A stretch of DNA of 64,000 bases, taken from the NCBI RefSeq assembly GCF_021245725.1, contig NZ_JAJGSX010000011.1, positions 1-64,000 of the forward strand, given 5' to 3'. The notes below the pieces were generated by a model. It saw nothing but the letters and a program-made list of their open reading frames with translations. It was not told the DNA's origin and searched no databases. Every line of letters begins with the position of its first letter. The stretch's first letter is position 1. Of this stretch, positions 43,370-50,275 are shown in pieces. Made by a program: the position numbers and the translations under genes. The DNA comes from Pseudonocardia sp. TRM90224 (GTDB lineage Bacteria > Actinomycetota > Actinomycetes > Mycobacteriales > Pseudonocardiaceae).

Positions 43370-44069
43370 GTCGCGCGTGGGTGTCGACGAGCGCACCGAA
43401 GATCAGCCCGAGCGCCGTCCAGAGCACGACGTGGCCGCCGAGCGAGGCCAGCCGGAACTGGTAGAAGACGACCGCGGGGAAGTCGGCGGGTGTCTCGTCG
43501 ATCGTCGGGAGCAACACCATCACCACCCCGACCAGCACGATGTACGCGGCCGCCGCGACCAGCGTGGCGTTCCAGCCGCCGAGCCGTCCGAGCAGCTGCT
43601 CGCGCAGCGCGCCGGCCCCGACGGCGAGCAGCACCGACAGCACGACCATCACGACGTACAAGCTGGTGCGCTGGCCGATGGTGTCGTCGATGCTCGACGC
43701 CGGCGGGTTGGCCGGGTATTTGAGGAACGGCACGACGATCACCACGAGGAACGCGAGCAGCGCGAGCGTCGCCGCGGTGCCCCGCGGGCCGAAACGGATC
43801 ACCCGACCGGCCAGGAACGCGTACGCCAGCGCGAAGATCCCGCCGACCGCCGCGCCGTAGAGCAGCGCCGCGACGCCGAGCCCCAACGTGCTCTGCACGC
43901 CGCGGCTGACCAGCTCCTCGCCGGGCACCTCACCCGCCGCAGCGGCGAGCTGGTCCTCGAACGCGATGGCCCCGTCGACCGCGGGCTCACCGAACAGGTA
44001 GGCGAAGACCGCGTACAGCAGCCCGGCGAGCACGCCGGCGAGCATGCCGCGGAGAAGGAGGGTCCGCAT
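43350..44069 (-). CDS. cbtA: Cobalt transporter subunit CbtA
   Basis: A 239-residue integral membrane protein with about five or six hydrophobic segments and the family features MRTLLLRGMLAGVLAGLLYAV, FLKYPANPP and FRLASLGGHVVLWTALGLIFG. CbtA/CbtB pairs are known predicted cobalt importers, often found with B12 genes. It starts 2 nt after the cbtB stop. Confidence 0.9.
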   Translation of the reverse strand: MRTLLLRGMLAGVLAGLLYAVFAYLFGEPAVDGAIAFEDQLAAAAGEVPGEELVSRGVQSTLGLGVAALLYGAAVGGIFALAYAFLAGRVIRFGPRGTAATLALLAFLVVIVVPFLKYPANPPASSIDDTIGQRTSLYVVMVVLSVLLAVGAGALREQLLGRLGGWNATLVAAAAYIVLVGVVMVLLPTIDETPADFPAVVFYQFRLASLGGHVVLWTALGLIFGALVDTHARRAAATA

Positions 44070-44071
44070 GC

Positions 44072-44287
44072 TCAGTGGCAGGGGAAGCCCAGCAGGTGGC
44101 GGCCGTCGTGGACGAACTCGTGCAGGACGCTCCCGGAGATCACCGACGTCGCGCCCTGGTCCATGCCGACGAGGTACAGCAGGCTCAGCAGGATCACACC
44201 GGCGAAGAGCGCCCACGGCGCGATCTCCCGCAGGGGGATCGAGACGGGCACCGATGGGGTGTACGGGGCTGCCGCGGCCTCGGACAT
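44072..44287 (-). CDS. cbtB: Cobalt transporter subunit CbtB
   Basis: A 71-residue protein with a single membrane segment (APWALFAGVILLSLLYLVGM) and the typical C-terminal metal-binding tail HEFVHDGRHLLGFPCH. The ATG at 44287 has GAAGGG 8 nt upstream; an upstream in-frame start at 44320 lies next to the predicted operator and is less likely. It is first of the cobalt genes. Confidence 0.9.
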   Translation of the reverse strand: MSEAAAAPYTPSVPVSIPLREIAPWALFAGVILLSLLYLVGMDQGATSVISGSVLHEFVHDGRHLLGFPCH

Positions 44288-44320
44288 GGATGAGCCCTTC
44301 GTTCGGACGAACATCGACAT

Positions 44321-44336
44321 CTGAACATATCTTCAG
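44321..44336. promoter_or_regulatory. Candidate metal-sensor operator upstream of cbtB
   Basis: CTGAA-catatc-TTCAG is a 5-bp inverted repeat in an AT-rich patch of otherwise GC-rich DNA. TGAACAT...TTCA resembles operators of ArsR/SmtB-family metal sensors. No cobalamin riboswitch was recognised here. Confidence 0.45.
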
Positions 44337-44443
44337 GCGAGCTGACCGAGTGTGCGACGGGCCCGCGGACGTGTCAACCGCGGTGATCCACAAGCAGTCG
44401 AGGTCACGTCGCGGGGCGGGCCGGCCGGTGGCACGCTGCCGCG

Positions 44444-45007
44444 GTGAGCGCTCGCCTGACCCTCGTCACCCACGCCTCCACCCGGGCCACTGCGGCCGCG
44501 GCCTTCGCGCAGGACGAACCGCTCGAACCACGCGGCACCGCCCGGGCCGCCGCGGCGCGAGCGGCGGTGCCGCGGCACGACCGGGCGGTCTGCGGGCCCG
44601 CGACCGGCTGCCGCGAGACGGCCGAAGCGCTCGGCCTGGCCGCGACCGTCGACGCCGGGCTGCGCGACTGGGACCTCGGCCGGTGGGCCGGCCGCACGCT
44701 CGACGAGGTCGTGGCAGCCGAGCCGGACGCCGTGCAGGAGTGGCTGACGGTGCCCGACGCGGCACCGCACGGCGGCGAGCCGCTCACCGCGTTGCTGGAA
44801 CGGGTCGCCGGCTGGCTGGACGGCGTGCCCGGCGACGGCCACACCGTGGCCGTCACGCACGCCGCGGTCGTCAGGGCCGCGGTGCTGGCGGTGGTGTCCG
44901 GCGCGCCGCACGGGTTCTGGCGGATCGACGTCGCCCCGCTCACCGCCACCTCGCTGGGCGGCGGACCCGGCCGCTGGACCGTCCGCACGACGGGCACGGC
45001 CATGTGA
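44444..45007 (+). CDS. Histidine-phosphatase-fold protein with degenerate motif
   Basis: A 187-residue protein of the phosphoglycerate mutase/histidine phosphatase fold. The expected N-terminal RHGET-like motif reads THASTRAT, so the phospho-accepting His is kept but the neighbouring Arg and Gly are lost. The second His (VAVTHAAVVRAAVLAV) and the DWDLGRWAGRTLDEV stretch are conserved. Proteins of this group often lie beside cbtAB or in B12 loci (CobC-like). Loss of the Arg suggests weak activity or altered specificity. It diverges from cbtB. Confidence 0.8.
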   Translation: MSARLTLVTHASTRATAAAAFAQDEPLEPRGTARAAAARAAVPRHDRAVCGPATGCRETAEALGLAATVDAGLRDWDLGRWAGRTLDEVVAAEPDAVQEWLTVPDAAPHGGEPLTALLERVAGWLDGVPGDGHTVAVTHAAVVRAAVLAVVSGAPHGFWRIDVAPLTATSLGGGPGRWTVRTTGTAM

Positions 45008-45020
45008 CCATGCCGGCTGT

Positions 45021-45079
45021 GAGGGCAGGAAAGCCACTTTCCTGCCCTCACAGGGCCTGAAAGTGGCTTTCCTGCCCTC
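45021..45079. repeat. Family II hairpin repeat, copy C
   Basis: 28+3+28 nt (arms 45021-45048 and 45052-45079), nearly identical to the copy at 29736. It lies 13 nt after the histidine-phosphatase stop. Confidence 0.93.
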
Positions 45080-45307
45080 CCCGGACCGCCGGGGTGGTCG
45101 ACCCGGGCGGTCGGTCTCGAACGGTTCACCTGCTGACCGCTCACCGGAAGGCCGACACAAGGCGTTCAGACCGTGCGCTCCCGGCGTGAGATTTTCTCCG
45201 GCGTTCCCGCAGCTGGTGGAGCTGCCGAAAACTTCCGGCCCGGAGCCCCTTCCCGTGTCGTCTCGTTGGTCGCATAGTGCCCAGGGCACGCGGAGGGAGA
45301 ATGCGAG
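45080..45307. other. Non-coding gap upstream of the SDR gene
   Basis: Together with the family II repeat this is a 300-bp gap. No convincing gene is seen. GGAGGG at about 45292 is the ribosome site of the next gene. GCATAGTGCC near 45267 could contain a -10 box, but no clear -35 partner is visible. Confidence 0.5.
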
Positions 45308-46012
45308 TTGGGCGGTAGGGGCGTCCTCGTGACCGGCGGGTCACGCGGAATCGGGCGCGCGGTCGCGAAGGTCTTCGCTGCCGCGGGAGACCGGGTCGCC
45401 ATCCACCACCGCGACTCCCCGCTCGAGGCGCAACAGGCGCTCGCCGCGCTCGACGGCGACGGCCACGTTCTGGTGAAGGGCGACGTCGCCAACCCGGAGG
45501 CCGTCGCGTCCTTCGTCACCGCCGCGGCCGACGGGCTCGGCGGGATCGACGTGCTGGTCAACGGCGCCGCCGTGCTCCGCATGCACGACCCGCTCACCAC
45601 CAGCTACCTGGAATGGCGGCAGGCGTGGCGGGAGGCCGTCGAGGTCGACCTGCTCGGCACGGCCAACGTCTCGTGGTGCGTCGCGCGGCACATGGTCCGC
45701 CGCGGGCAGGGTGGCCGGATCGTGACGATCGGCGCCAGGTCGGCCCGCGGCGGCGTCCCGGAGGCGCCCGCCTACGCGGCAGCGACAGCGGGGCTGATCG
45801 CGATGGGCCAGTCGCTCGCCGTCGCGCTCGCGCCCTATCGGATCGCCGTTTCGTCGGTGGCGCCGGAACCGACCGGTCAGCACGACACCGCCGGGCAGGT
45901 CGCGCCCACGCCGGCCGAGATCGCCTCCGCCGTGCGCTACCTCGCCTCCGCGCAGCCGGTCTTCGTCAGCGGGACGGTGCTCGACGTCGCGGGGAAGGCG
46001 CCCATCCGCTGA
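45308..46012 (+). CDS. SDR-family protein lacking the catalytic lysine
   Basis: A 234-residue protein with the SDR cofactor motif TGGSRGIG at the N-terminus, DVAN, NGAAVL and the C-terminal signature VSGTVLDVAG. The active-site YxxxK reads YAAAT (PAYAAATAGLIAM), so the Lys that normally lowers the Tyr pKa is replaced. It may be a non-classical or inactive reductase. The TTG start was chosen because a good ribosome site (GGAGGG) lies upstream and the frame enters the conserved motif directly. Probably first in an operon with the ABC genes that follow. Confidence 0.83.
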   Translation: MGGRGVLVTGGSRGIGRAVAKVFAAAGDRVAIHHRDSPLEAQQALAALDGDGHVLVKGDVANPEAVASFVTAAADGLGGIDVLVNGAAVLRMHDPLTTSYLEWRQAWREAVEVDLLGTANVSWCVARHMVRRGQGGRIVTIGARSARGGVPEAPAYAAATAGLIAMGQSLAVALAPYRIAVSSVAPEPTGQHDTAGQVAPTPAEIASAVRYLASAQPVFVSGTVLDVAGKAPIR

Positions 46013-46020
46013 CGGGGACC

Positions 46021-46869
46021 ATGCGGGAGCATGGGCCGGTGGGGCTCCGGATGGAGGGCGTCGGGAAGCGGTACGGCCGCGGCCCGGTGATCGTCGACGG
46101 GATCGAACTGGCGGCCGAGCCGGGCCTGCCCGTCGTCATCGCGGGGGCGAACGGGTCCGGCAAGACGACCCTGCTGCGCATCGCTGCCGGCGCGACCGCC
46201 CCGACCTGGGGCCGGGTCACCGGTCGCCCGAAGGGTGTCGGTTACGTGCCCGACCGGTTCCCCGCGCACCTGCGCATGCCCGTCGGCGCCTACTTGCGGC
46301 ACATGCGGAGGGTCCGGTGTGCCGGCGGGGACGCGGCTGTGCTGACCTCCGCGGTTCTCGCGGACCTCGGCTTCACCGCCGATCCGGGCGTGCCGATGAA
46401 CCAGCTCTCCAAGGGCAACGCGCAGAAGGTCGGCCTCGCGCAGGCGCTTGCCGGCGGCGCGGAGCTGCTCGTGCTCGACGAACCGTGGTCGGGTCTCGAC
46501 GTCGCCGCTCGCCCCGCGCTGACCTCGGCGGTCGCCGCCGCGGCCGAGAGCGGCGCCATGGTCGTCGTCACCGACCACACCGGGATCGCCGACGCGCTGC
46601 CCCGGCTCCGGCGCATGCAGCTGCGCGACGGGAAGCTGCAGGACGGGGATGCTGCGGGGCCCTGCGCGGTGGTGACGCTGCTGTGCCGCGAGCCGGACCT
46701 GATGGCGGGCGAGCTCGCCACCGACCCCGAGCACGATGTCACGGTGGCGGCGGGCGCGGTGACGCTGACGGTGCCGTCTGGGCACGTCGACGGGCTGCTG
46801 CGGCGGGCGTTGCAGCTGGGGTGCTCGGTTCGTGAGGTCCGTCCGCTCGCCGCGGGAGCCCGGCCGTGA
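46021..46869 (+). CDS. ABC transporter ATP-binding protein
   Basis: A 282-residue ATPase: Walker A GANGSGKTT, signature MNQLSKGNAQKVGLAQAL (LSKGN, as in many exporters), Walker B LLVLDEPWSGLD, H-loop VVTDH (with D-H). The extra C-terminal 80 residues may contact the partner. The start codon lies 8 nt after the SDR stop. It pairs with the small permease that overlaps its 3' end. The substrate is unknown. Confidence 0.85.
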   Translation: MREHGPVGLRMEGVGKRYGRGPVIVDGIELAAEPGLPVVIAGANGSGKTTLLRIAAGATAPTWGRVTGRPKGVGYVPDRFPAHLRMPVGAYLRHMRRVRCAGGDAAVLTSAVLADLGFTADPGVPMNQLSKGNAQKVGLAQALAGGAELLVLDEPWSGLDVAARPALTSAVAAAAESGAMVVVTDHTGIADALPRLRRMQLRDGKLQDGDAAGPCAVVTLLCREPDLMAGELATDPEHDVTVAAGAVTLTVPSGHVDGLLRRALQLGCSVREVRPLAAGARP

Positions 46870-47513
46870 TCCTGCCGCTGCTGCGCTACTCGCTCTCCGA
46901 CCTGCTCCGCTCGCAGCGTTTCCTCATCCCGTGCGTGCTCTACGCCGGGCTGCTCGCAGTGCTCTTCGGCGGCGATCCGGGGGCGCCGCCCGCGCCGTGG
47001 GCGGCCTCGGGGCTCGCGCTCTACCCGGTGGCGGCGTGGCTCGCCGTGACCGTCGCGAACACCGAGGACCCGGTGCAGCGCGACGTCACGACGGCCGCCG
47101 CAGGCAGCCCGTGGCGGGTGGTCGGGGGGCTGCTGGCGACCTGCCTCGTGGTGGACGTCGTGCTGGTCGCGATGGCGATCGTGTGGCCGATGATCGCTAC
47201 TCGGTACGAGTACCCGCCGCAGCTCGTCGTCGCGGGCGCGCTGGCCCACCTCGCGGCCGCGGTCTCCGGCACGGCGGTGGGTCTCGCCTGTGCCCGACCG
47301 GTGCTCAGGGGCATCGGCTGGACGGCGCTGGCGGTCGCCGGGATCGTCGTGGTCACGGGCATCCAGAACTGGCTGCCGCCCGTCGGCACCGCGATCAAGG
47401 CGCTCGACGCCGCATCGCCGTCGCTGCTCGTACTCGCCCGCGACGTCGCCATCGCGCTGGCCCTCGCGGCGCTCGCCGGCACGCTCTCCGTCCGGTTCTC
47501 CCGCCGCCGCTGA
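46866..47513 (+). CDS. ABC transporter permease, small
   Basis: A 215-residue protein with about six hydrophobic segments (SQRFLIPCVLYAGLLAVLFG, LAVTVANTEDPVQRDVTTAAAGS, VVDVVLVAMAIVWPMIATRY). The GTG overlaps the ATPase stop (GTGA), so both proteins are expected in equal amounts and form a homodimeric export channel. I do not recognise a closer family. Confidence 0.78.
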   Translation: MILPLLRYSLSDLLRSQRFLIPCVLYAGLLAVLFGGDPGAPPAPWAASGLALYPVAAWLAVTVANTEDPVQRDVTTAAAGSPWRVVGGLLATCLVVDVVLVAMAIVWPMIATRYEYPPQLVVAGALAHLAAAVSGTAVGLACARPVLRGIGWTALAVAGIVVVTGIQNWLPPVGTAIKALDAASPSLLVLARDVAIALALAALAGTLSVRFSRRR

Positions 47514-47520
47514 CCGAACT

Positions 47521-47582
47521 TCCCCACCGTTTTGTCTATTTGCACGCCCTGGAGGGTGTGCAGGTTGGCAAAACGGTGGGGA
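47521..47582. repeat. Family III hairpin repeat, copy B
   Basis: Outer arms TCCCCACCGTTTTG (47521-47534) and its complement (47569-47582). The inner loop carries TGCACGCCCT/AGGGTGTGCA with one mismatch, the loop type shared with the copy at 60461. It lies between convergent genes. Confidence 0.92.
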
Positions 47583-47586
47583 CCTT

Positions 47587-48048
47587 CTACGGGGTGTCGG
47601 CCCTGGAGTCCGCCCAGGTGTCGGCCCTGCCCTCCAGTTCCGAGACGGACAGGTCCTCGCGGACGCTGCCGAGCGACCAGCGGTGCCCGAACGGGTCGGT
47701 GACCATGGCGTACCGGTCGCCCCAGAACGCGTCGGACGGTTCCATGTCGGGGGTGGCGCCGGCCGCGACGGCCGTGGCGAACGCCGCGTCGACGTCGTCG
47801 GTGTAGAGGTGCAGGACGACGGGGCTCCCGCCGAGGGCCTGGGGTGTCTCGCCGCGCTCGCTGAAGTCGTCGTGCAGCAGCAGCCGGCCGCCGAACAGGA
47901 GCAGCTCGCAGTGGAAGACGCGGCCGTCCGGCCCCGCGTTGCGCAGGAGCTCGTCGGCGCCGAACGCGGCCCGGTAGAAGCGCACGGCGGCGTCGGTGTC
48001 GGGCACGGTGAGCTGCGGGGTGATGCCGGGGAACTCACTGTTGGTCAT
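47587..48048 (-). CDS. VOC family protein (PhnB-like)
   Basis: A 153-residue glyoxalase/vicinal-oxygen-chelate protein. TPQLTVPDTDAAVRFYRAAFGADEL is the typical start, and PFGHRWSLGSVRED with MVTDPFGH the typical end. Two beta-alpha-beta-beta-beta units form a metal or small-molecule pocket. It is probably co-transcribed with the PadR gene upstream (4-nt overlap). The substrate is unknown. Confidence 0.87.
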   Translation of the reverse strand: MTNSEFPGITPQLTVPDTDAAVRFYRAAFGADELLRNAGPDGRVFHCELLLFGGRLLLHDDFSERGETPQALGGSPVVLHLYTDDVDAAFATAVAAGATPDMEPSDAFWGDRYAMVTDPFGHRWSLGSVREDLSVSELEGRADTWADSRADTP

Positions 48049-48386
48049 CGGTTGGTCTTCCTCTCCTGCAGGAGGTCCTGCGCGGTGTCGCCGGCCAGCA
48101 GCGCTGCCAGGTGGACGACCTCGTCGGTGACGGCGGCGCGTCCCGCTGCCGTTATGCGGTAGCTGCGCCGACGTTCGGCCCGCCGGTCGGCCCGGACCGC
48201 CTCCTCGTCGGAATCGGTCTCCTCGATGAAGCCGTCGACGCGCAGGCGCTGCAACGTGCGGTAGAGCGTGCCTGCGCCGAGGCGGACCCGGCCCGCGGTC
48301 AGCTGCTCGACGGCCGCCATCAGGCCGTAGCCGTGCTGCTCGCCCCGGGTGAGGGCGAGCAGCAGCGCGAACATCGCCGGTGTCAC
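48045..48386 (-). CDS. PadR family transcriptional regulator
   Basis: A 113-residue winged-helix regulator: TPAMFALLLALTRGEQHGYGLMAAVEQLTAGRVRLGAGTLYRTLQRLRVDGFIEE is the PadR core. The GTG at 48386 with GGGGAG just upstream is preferred to a GTG at 48428, because two GATGTATCC repeats likely to be its operator fall within the longer version. It probably represses its own operon and perhaps the divergent gene at 48449. Confidence 0.88.
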   Translation of the reverse strand: MTPAMFALLLALTRGEQHGYGLMAAVEQLTAGRVRLGAGTLYRTLQRLRVDGFIEETDSDEEAVRADRRAERRRSYRITAAGRAAVTDEVVHLAALLAGDTAQDLLQERKTNR

Positions 48387-48402
48387 GGTGCTCCCCGAAA
48401 TA

Positions 48403-48441
48403 GATGTATCCGTTGTGGATGTATCCACTCTAGGCCATACT
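48403..48441. promoter_or_regulatory. PadR operator repeats and promoter of the AlkZ-like gene
   Basis: GATGTATCC occurs at 48403-48411 and 48418-48426, 15 bp apart. Between and after them lie TTGTGG (48413-48418) and CATACT (48436-48441), spaced by 17 nt, a plus-strand promoter. CATACT is 7 nt before the ATG at 48449, suggesting a leaderless transcript. Confidence 0.65.
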
Positions 48442-48448
48442 TCTGCTC

Positions 48449-49627
48449 ATGGGAATCGAGGAGCTGCGGGCGTGGTGGTCGCACCGCCAAGGCCTGGACG
48501 GACTTCCGACCGGCACGACCGCCGCCCAGGTGCTGGCCTCGACGGGGTGGGCGCGTTCGGTCGGCGGCGCGGCGCCCTACCTCACGCTGTTCGCGCGGGC
48601 CGGGCTCGGCCGGGCCGAGGTCGACGCCGCCGTCGCCGCGCAGGAGGTGCACGAGCTGCCGTCGGCGCGGGGCTGCACCTACGTGCTGCCCGCCGCCGAC
48701 TACGCGGTCGGGTTGACGGTCGGTGCGGGCGCACCGGAGGGCGAGCTCGCGGCGGCGGTCAAGCACCTCGACGTCACGACCGGCGAGATCGACAAGCTCT
48801 GCGCGGCGGTGCTCGACCTGCTCGGCTCGGCGGGTGAGCCGCTCGGCCCGACCGCGATCCGCTCGGCCGTCGGAGATGCGGCCCGCAGCCTGGGTGCGGC
48901 CGGCAAGAAGCGCGGCACGTCGTCGACGATGCCGCTCGCGTTGGGGTTGCTGCAGGCCCGCGGGCTCATCCGGCGGGTGCCCGTCGACGGGCGGCTCGAC
49001 CAGCAGCGGTTCGGTTACGTGCCGTGGGAGCCGTCGCCGCTCGCCGAGCCGGTCGACCCGGACCGGGCGCTCGTCGAGCTGGCCCGCCGGTACTTCACGT
49101 GGGCGGGACCGGCAACGATCAAGCACTTCCGGTGGTTCTCCGGCGCGAGCGCGGCGGCGGTGAAGCGGGCCGTCGCCGAGCTGGAGCTCGTCCCGGTCGG
49201 CGACGACATGTTCGTCCCGGCCGACCTGGCAGCGGAGTTCGACGCCTTCGAACGCCCGGCCGCGCCGCAGTACGCGCTGGTCAGCTGGATCGACGGGATC
49301 CACCTCCTGCACCGCGACATGGGCAGGCTGCTCGACCCCGCCGACGTCGGACGCCCCGAACCGGCGGGCCGTCGCACGCTGGGTGAGCTCGCCGACCCGC
49401 CGTGCCAGCTGATCGTCGACCGCGGCCGGATCGTGGGCCTCTGGGAGTTCGACCCGGACGCCGGCGAGATCGTGCACCAGCTGTTCGTCCCCCGCGACGA
49501 CGAGCTCGTTGCCGCGATCGCCCGCACGGAGCGCTTCGCCCTCGACGACCTGGGCGACGTCAGGGGCATGAGCCTCGACTCGCCCGCCGCCCGGGCGCCC
49601 CGCCTCACCGCCCTGCGCGCCGGCTGA
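48449..49627 (+). CDS. Winged-helix DNA-binding protein, AlkZ/YcaQ-like
   Basis: A 392-residue protein of the HTH_42 superfamily, which includes the DNA glycosylases AlkZ and YcaQ that unhook interstrand crosslinks. The N-terminus has AAPYLTLFARAGLGRAEVDAAVA and the middle KHFRWFSGASAAAVKRAVAEL, both typical. The C-terminal QLIVDRGRIVGLWEFDP region is usual for this family. In actinobacteria many members lie in antibiotic clusters as self-resistance enzymes, but nothing here indicates such a cluster. Glycosylase activity is possible, not shown. Confidence 0.82.
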   Translation: MGIEELRAWWSHRQGLDGLPTGTTAAQVLASTGWARSVGGAAPYLTLFARAGLGRAEVDAAVAAQEVHELPSARGCTYVLPAADYAVGLTVGAGAPEGELAAAVKHLDVTTGEIDKLCAAVLDLLGSAGEPLGPTAIRSAVGDAARSLGAAGKKRGTSSTMPLALGLLQARGLIRRVPVDGRLDQQRFGYVPWEPSPLAEPVDPDRALVELARRYFTWAGPATIKHFRWFSGASAAAVKRAVAELELVPVGDDMFVPADLAAEFDAFERPAAPQYALVSWIDGIHLLHRDMGRLLDPADVGRPEPAGRRTLGELADPPCQLIVDRGRIVGLWEFDPDAGEIVHQLFVPRDDELVAAIARTERFALDDLGDVRGMSLDSPAARAPRLTALRAG

Positions 49628-49635
49628 CCCGAAGT

Positions 49636-49696
49636 TCCCCACCGTTTTGTGCACTTGCGCGCCCGCAGGGCGCGCATCCACCCAAAACGGTGGGGG
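49636..49696. repeat. Family III hairpin repeat, copy C
   Basis: Outer arms TCCCCACCGTTTTG (49636-49649) and CAAAACGGTGGGGG (49683-49696). The loop holds the GCGCGC inner hairpin shared with the copy at 37333. It lies between convergent genes. Confidence 0.92.
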
Positions 49697-49703
49697 AGTT
49701 GGG

Positions 49704-50141
49704 CTACTCGCGGGCCCAGGAGCCCAGCACCATGAGCGTTTTGGTGCCGGTGACGGTGCCGGAGCGGCGGAGCTGGTCGATCACGTCCTGCAGGTGGCCG
49801 ATGTCGCGCACGCGGACGCGGAAGAGCGCGTCGGGATCGCCCGCGATCGTGAAGACGGCCTGCACCTCCGGGATCCCGGCCGCGGTGTGCACGATCTCGC
49901 CAACGCTGGTCGTGCCGACGTACCGGACCTCGGTGAACGCCTCGATGCCCCACCCGAGCTTCGTGTGGTCGACCTGCACCGTGAACCCGGTGATCACGCC
50001 GATGTCGCGGAGCCGGTCGACCCTTCGTTTGACGGCCGCGACGGAGAGTCCGACGTCGCGCGCCATCTCCGAGTAGGTCCGCCGCCCGTCCTCGCGCAGC
50101 AGCCGCAGGAGCGTGTGGTCGGTCTCGTCGACGTCCGCCAT
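49704..50141 (-). CDS. Lrp/AsnC family transcriptional regulator
   Basis: A 145-residue regulator. The helix-turn-helix DETDHTLLRLLREDGRRTYSEMARDVGLSVAAVKRRVDRLRDIGVI is followed by the RAM/AsnC effector domain (FTIAGDPDALFRVRVRDIGHLQDVIDQLR). TAGAGT lies 6 nt before the ATG, suggesting a leaderless transcript. It diverges from the indolepyruvate oxidoreductase gene and probably senses an aromatic amino acid or its keto acid, as Lrp-family regulators commonly do next to amino-acid catabolic genes. Confidence 0.9.
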   Translation of the reverse strand: MADVDETDHTLLRLLREDGRRTYSEMARDVGLSVAAVKRRVDRLRDIGVITGFTVQVDHTKLGWGIEAFTEVRYVGTTSVGEIVHTAAGIPEVQAVFTIAGDPDALFRVRVRDIGHLQDVIDQLRRSGTVTGTKTLMVLGSWARE

Positions 50142-50222
50142 GCGCAAACTCTAGACGCCGAAGCGGTCTCCAGTGGGAGAACTTTGCGTGCTCGATACCA
50201 GTTTGCATCACTAACTTGCGCA
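50142..50222. promoter_or_regulatory. Cluster of TTTGCG boxes, AsnC/Lrp target
   Basis: GTTTGCGC (minus, 50149-50142), CTTTGCGT (50182-50189), GTTTGCAT (50201-50208) and CTTGCGCA (50215-50222) are related sites spread over 80 bp. Multiple spaced sites fit the octameric binding of Lrp proteins. TAACTT (50212-50217) may be the -10 of the oxidoreductase gene. Confidence 0.55.
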
Positions 50223-50275
50223 GCCGGCGAGCGTGCGGTGTGCTGCTGGGCAACCCACCACGCTGGAGGATCCCT

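Noticed and set aside
44288..44443. Cobalamin riboswitch upstream of cbtB
   Set aside because: The gap is short and I could not find the B12-box or a convincing multi-stem core in either orientation.
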